The position numbers were made by a program, and so were the translations under genes. A DNA stretch of 5,708 bases, taken from an uncultured Hymenobacter sp. (lineage in GTDB: Bacteria; Bacteroidota; Bacteroidia; Cytophagales; Hymenobacteraceae). This document shows, piece by piece, positions 4,922-5,708 of the stretch. The stretch is taken from the NCBI GenBank assembly GCA_937871705.1, contig CALMOO010000094.1, positions 2,183 to 7,890 of the forward strand. The letters run 5' to 3'. Within the stretch, counting starts at the first letter, position 1; each line of letters opens with the position of its first letter. Under the pieces are notes generated by a model. It saw only the letters and a program-made list of their open reading frames with translations. It did not search any database and was not told where the DNA came from.

Positions 4922-5708
4922 ACGCCGCGCTGGCCAAATGGCAATCCTTATACTTCTTGCCCGAGCCGCAGGGGCAGGGCGAGTTGCGGCCCAGTAGCTT
5001 TTTCTTGGTGCGCACCTGGCGCAGCCACTGGCGCGGGTCGAGGTGGCCGGGGCGAGCGCCGAGCGTATCCTCAGGCTGCTGGTGCAGCGCTTGGCTGAGC
5101 AGGTCGAACAGCTCGGGGTGACTTTCGCGCAGCTTCTCGGGGCGCTCAAAAAAATACTCATTCACCACGGCGTAAAACTCAGCTTCGTTGGTGCCGCCGT
5201 AAGCATCGATGTCGGAGTGCCCGGCCCGGATGGCGGCCAGCTCGCGCTGCATCACCTCGGCCCAGGCTTGTCGCAAAGCAGGGGGTAGGGCTGCGCCAGG
5301 CACCCCGTCAATCTGCCCATCGGCCTGGTCCACGAGGTGCGCAAATTCGTGAATGCCCACGTTGCGCCGGTCCTCGGCGTCGGCAAAGCCCTGCACCAGC
5401 GCCGCCCGCGAGAGACGCATGTACTGCGAAGTTTGGAAGCCCTGCACCGAGCCCAGCAGCGTGCCTTCCAACGGCTTTACTTCTTGGTCGGAGCGGGTTT
5501 TGAACTGCCAGGCATCGGGCACTATCAGCACTTCGTGGAGGGTCGGATATTCCCAGCCCGGAAAGCCAAAAACCGGAATAACGGCCGATGCCGCCGTAAG
5601 CACCCGTGTCAGGTCGTCAATCTCCGTCTGAATGCCCGTGAGGCGGGTGCGCGCCAGAAACAGCTGCATCTGCTGTTCAAACCGGGTTTTCTCCGCGGCT
5701 TCCAGCCC
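4920..5708 (-). CDS. M90-family (MtfA-like) zinc peptidase with C-terminal SEC-C motif, N-terminus outside window
   Basis: The frame is open to the right edge, giving 262 visible residues. The Met encoded at 5667-5669 is internal, because the 13 codons before it (GLEAAEKTRFEQQ) continue the family-like helix; the true start is beyond 5708. Visible numbering: GIHEFAHLVDQADG carries the HExxH zinc site (H120, E121, H124; DNA 5337-5351), and NEAEFYAVVNEYFF supplies the likely third ligand (E177). YPTLHEVLIVPDAW is the conserved upstream region of the family. Residues 241-257 (RNSPCPCGSGKKYKDCH, DNA 4938-4988) are a SEC-C zinc motif with C245, C247, C256 and H257. Family knowledge: E. coli MtfA is a zinc aminopeptidase that binds the repressor Mlc and so affects ptsG; it is about 265 residues and lacks SEC-C. 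Whether that role holds in Bacteroidota is unknown. Both zinc sites look intact. The stop TAA lies in the end of the flanking palindrome. Confidence 0.93.
   Translation of the reverse strand, partial: GLEAAEKTRFEQQMQLFLARTRLTGIQTEIDDLTRVLTAASAVIPVFGFPGWEYPTLHEVLIVPDAWQFKTRSDQEVKPLEGTLLGSVQGFQTSQYMRLSRAALVQGFADAEDRRNVGIHEFAHLVDQADGQIDGVPGAALPPALRQAWAEVMQRELAAIRAGHSDIDAYGGTNEAEFYAVVNEYFFERPEKLRESHPELFDLLSQALHQQPEDTLGARPGHLDPRQWLRQVRTKKKLLGRNSPCPCGSGKKYKDCHLASAA

Noticed and set aside
5667..5669. Met as the start of the M90 peptidase
   Set aside because: The frame stays open to the window edge, and the preceding 13 codons continue a helix expected in the family, so this Met is internal.

Overview
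The window looks like chromosomal DNA of a high-GC member of the Bacteroidota, most likely Hymenobacter or a close relative in the Cytophagales. This is inference, resting on protein character, GC-rich codons mixed with AT-rich intergenic DNA, absence of Shine-Dalgarno-like sequence before the start codons, and many exported proteins. No rRNA, tRNA, CRISPR array, integrase or transposase gene is visible.

Layout, left to right. Positions 1-500 (minus strand, cut by the left edge) encode the N-terminal part of a lipoprotein periplasmic adaptor of an RND-type efflux pump. A 210-bp divergent spacer with a 9-bp inverted repeat separates it from a plus-strand gene (711-1109) for an alkyltransferase-like (ATL) protein, an MGMT homologue whose reactive cysteine is replaced by alanine (PAHRV). 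That gene converges on a large minus-strand gene (1247-3286) for an exported S9-family prolyl oligopeptidase-like serine peptidase. The 137-bp convergent gap holds an 81-bp near-perfect palindrome. Upstream of the peptidase lies an AT-rich spacer (3287-3409) with two inverted repeats, then a minus-strand gene (3410-4801) for an unrecognised exported protein of 463 residues that starts at TTG. Another AT-rich spacer (4802-4919) is almost entirely one large imperfect palindrome. The window ends in a minus-strand gene (4920 to beyond 5708) for an M90/MtfA-like zinc peptidase carrying a C-terminal SEC-C zinc motif.

The genes do not form one recognisable pathway. Three minus-strand genes (M90 peptidase, unknown exported protein, S9 peptidase) point the same way but are separated by structured spacers of more than 100 bp, so a single simple operon is doubtful. 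Themes are envelope and peptide turnover (S9 peptidase, unknown exported protein, efflux adaptor) and, independently, recognition of DNA alkylation damage (ATL). No clearly new multi-gene system is visible. The parts most worth a second look are the palindromes occupying the intergenic gaps, the unknown gene with its lower GC, the SEC-C/M90 fusion and the alanine-type ATL.
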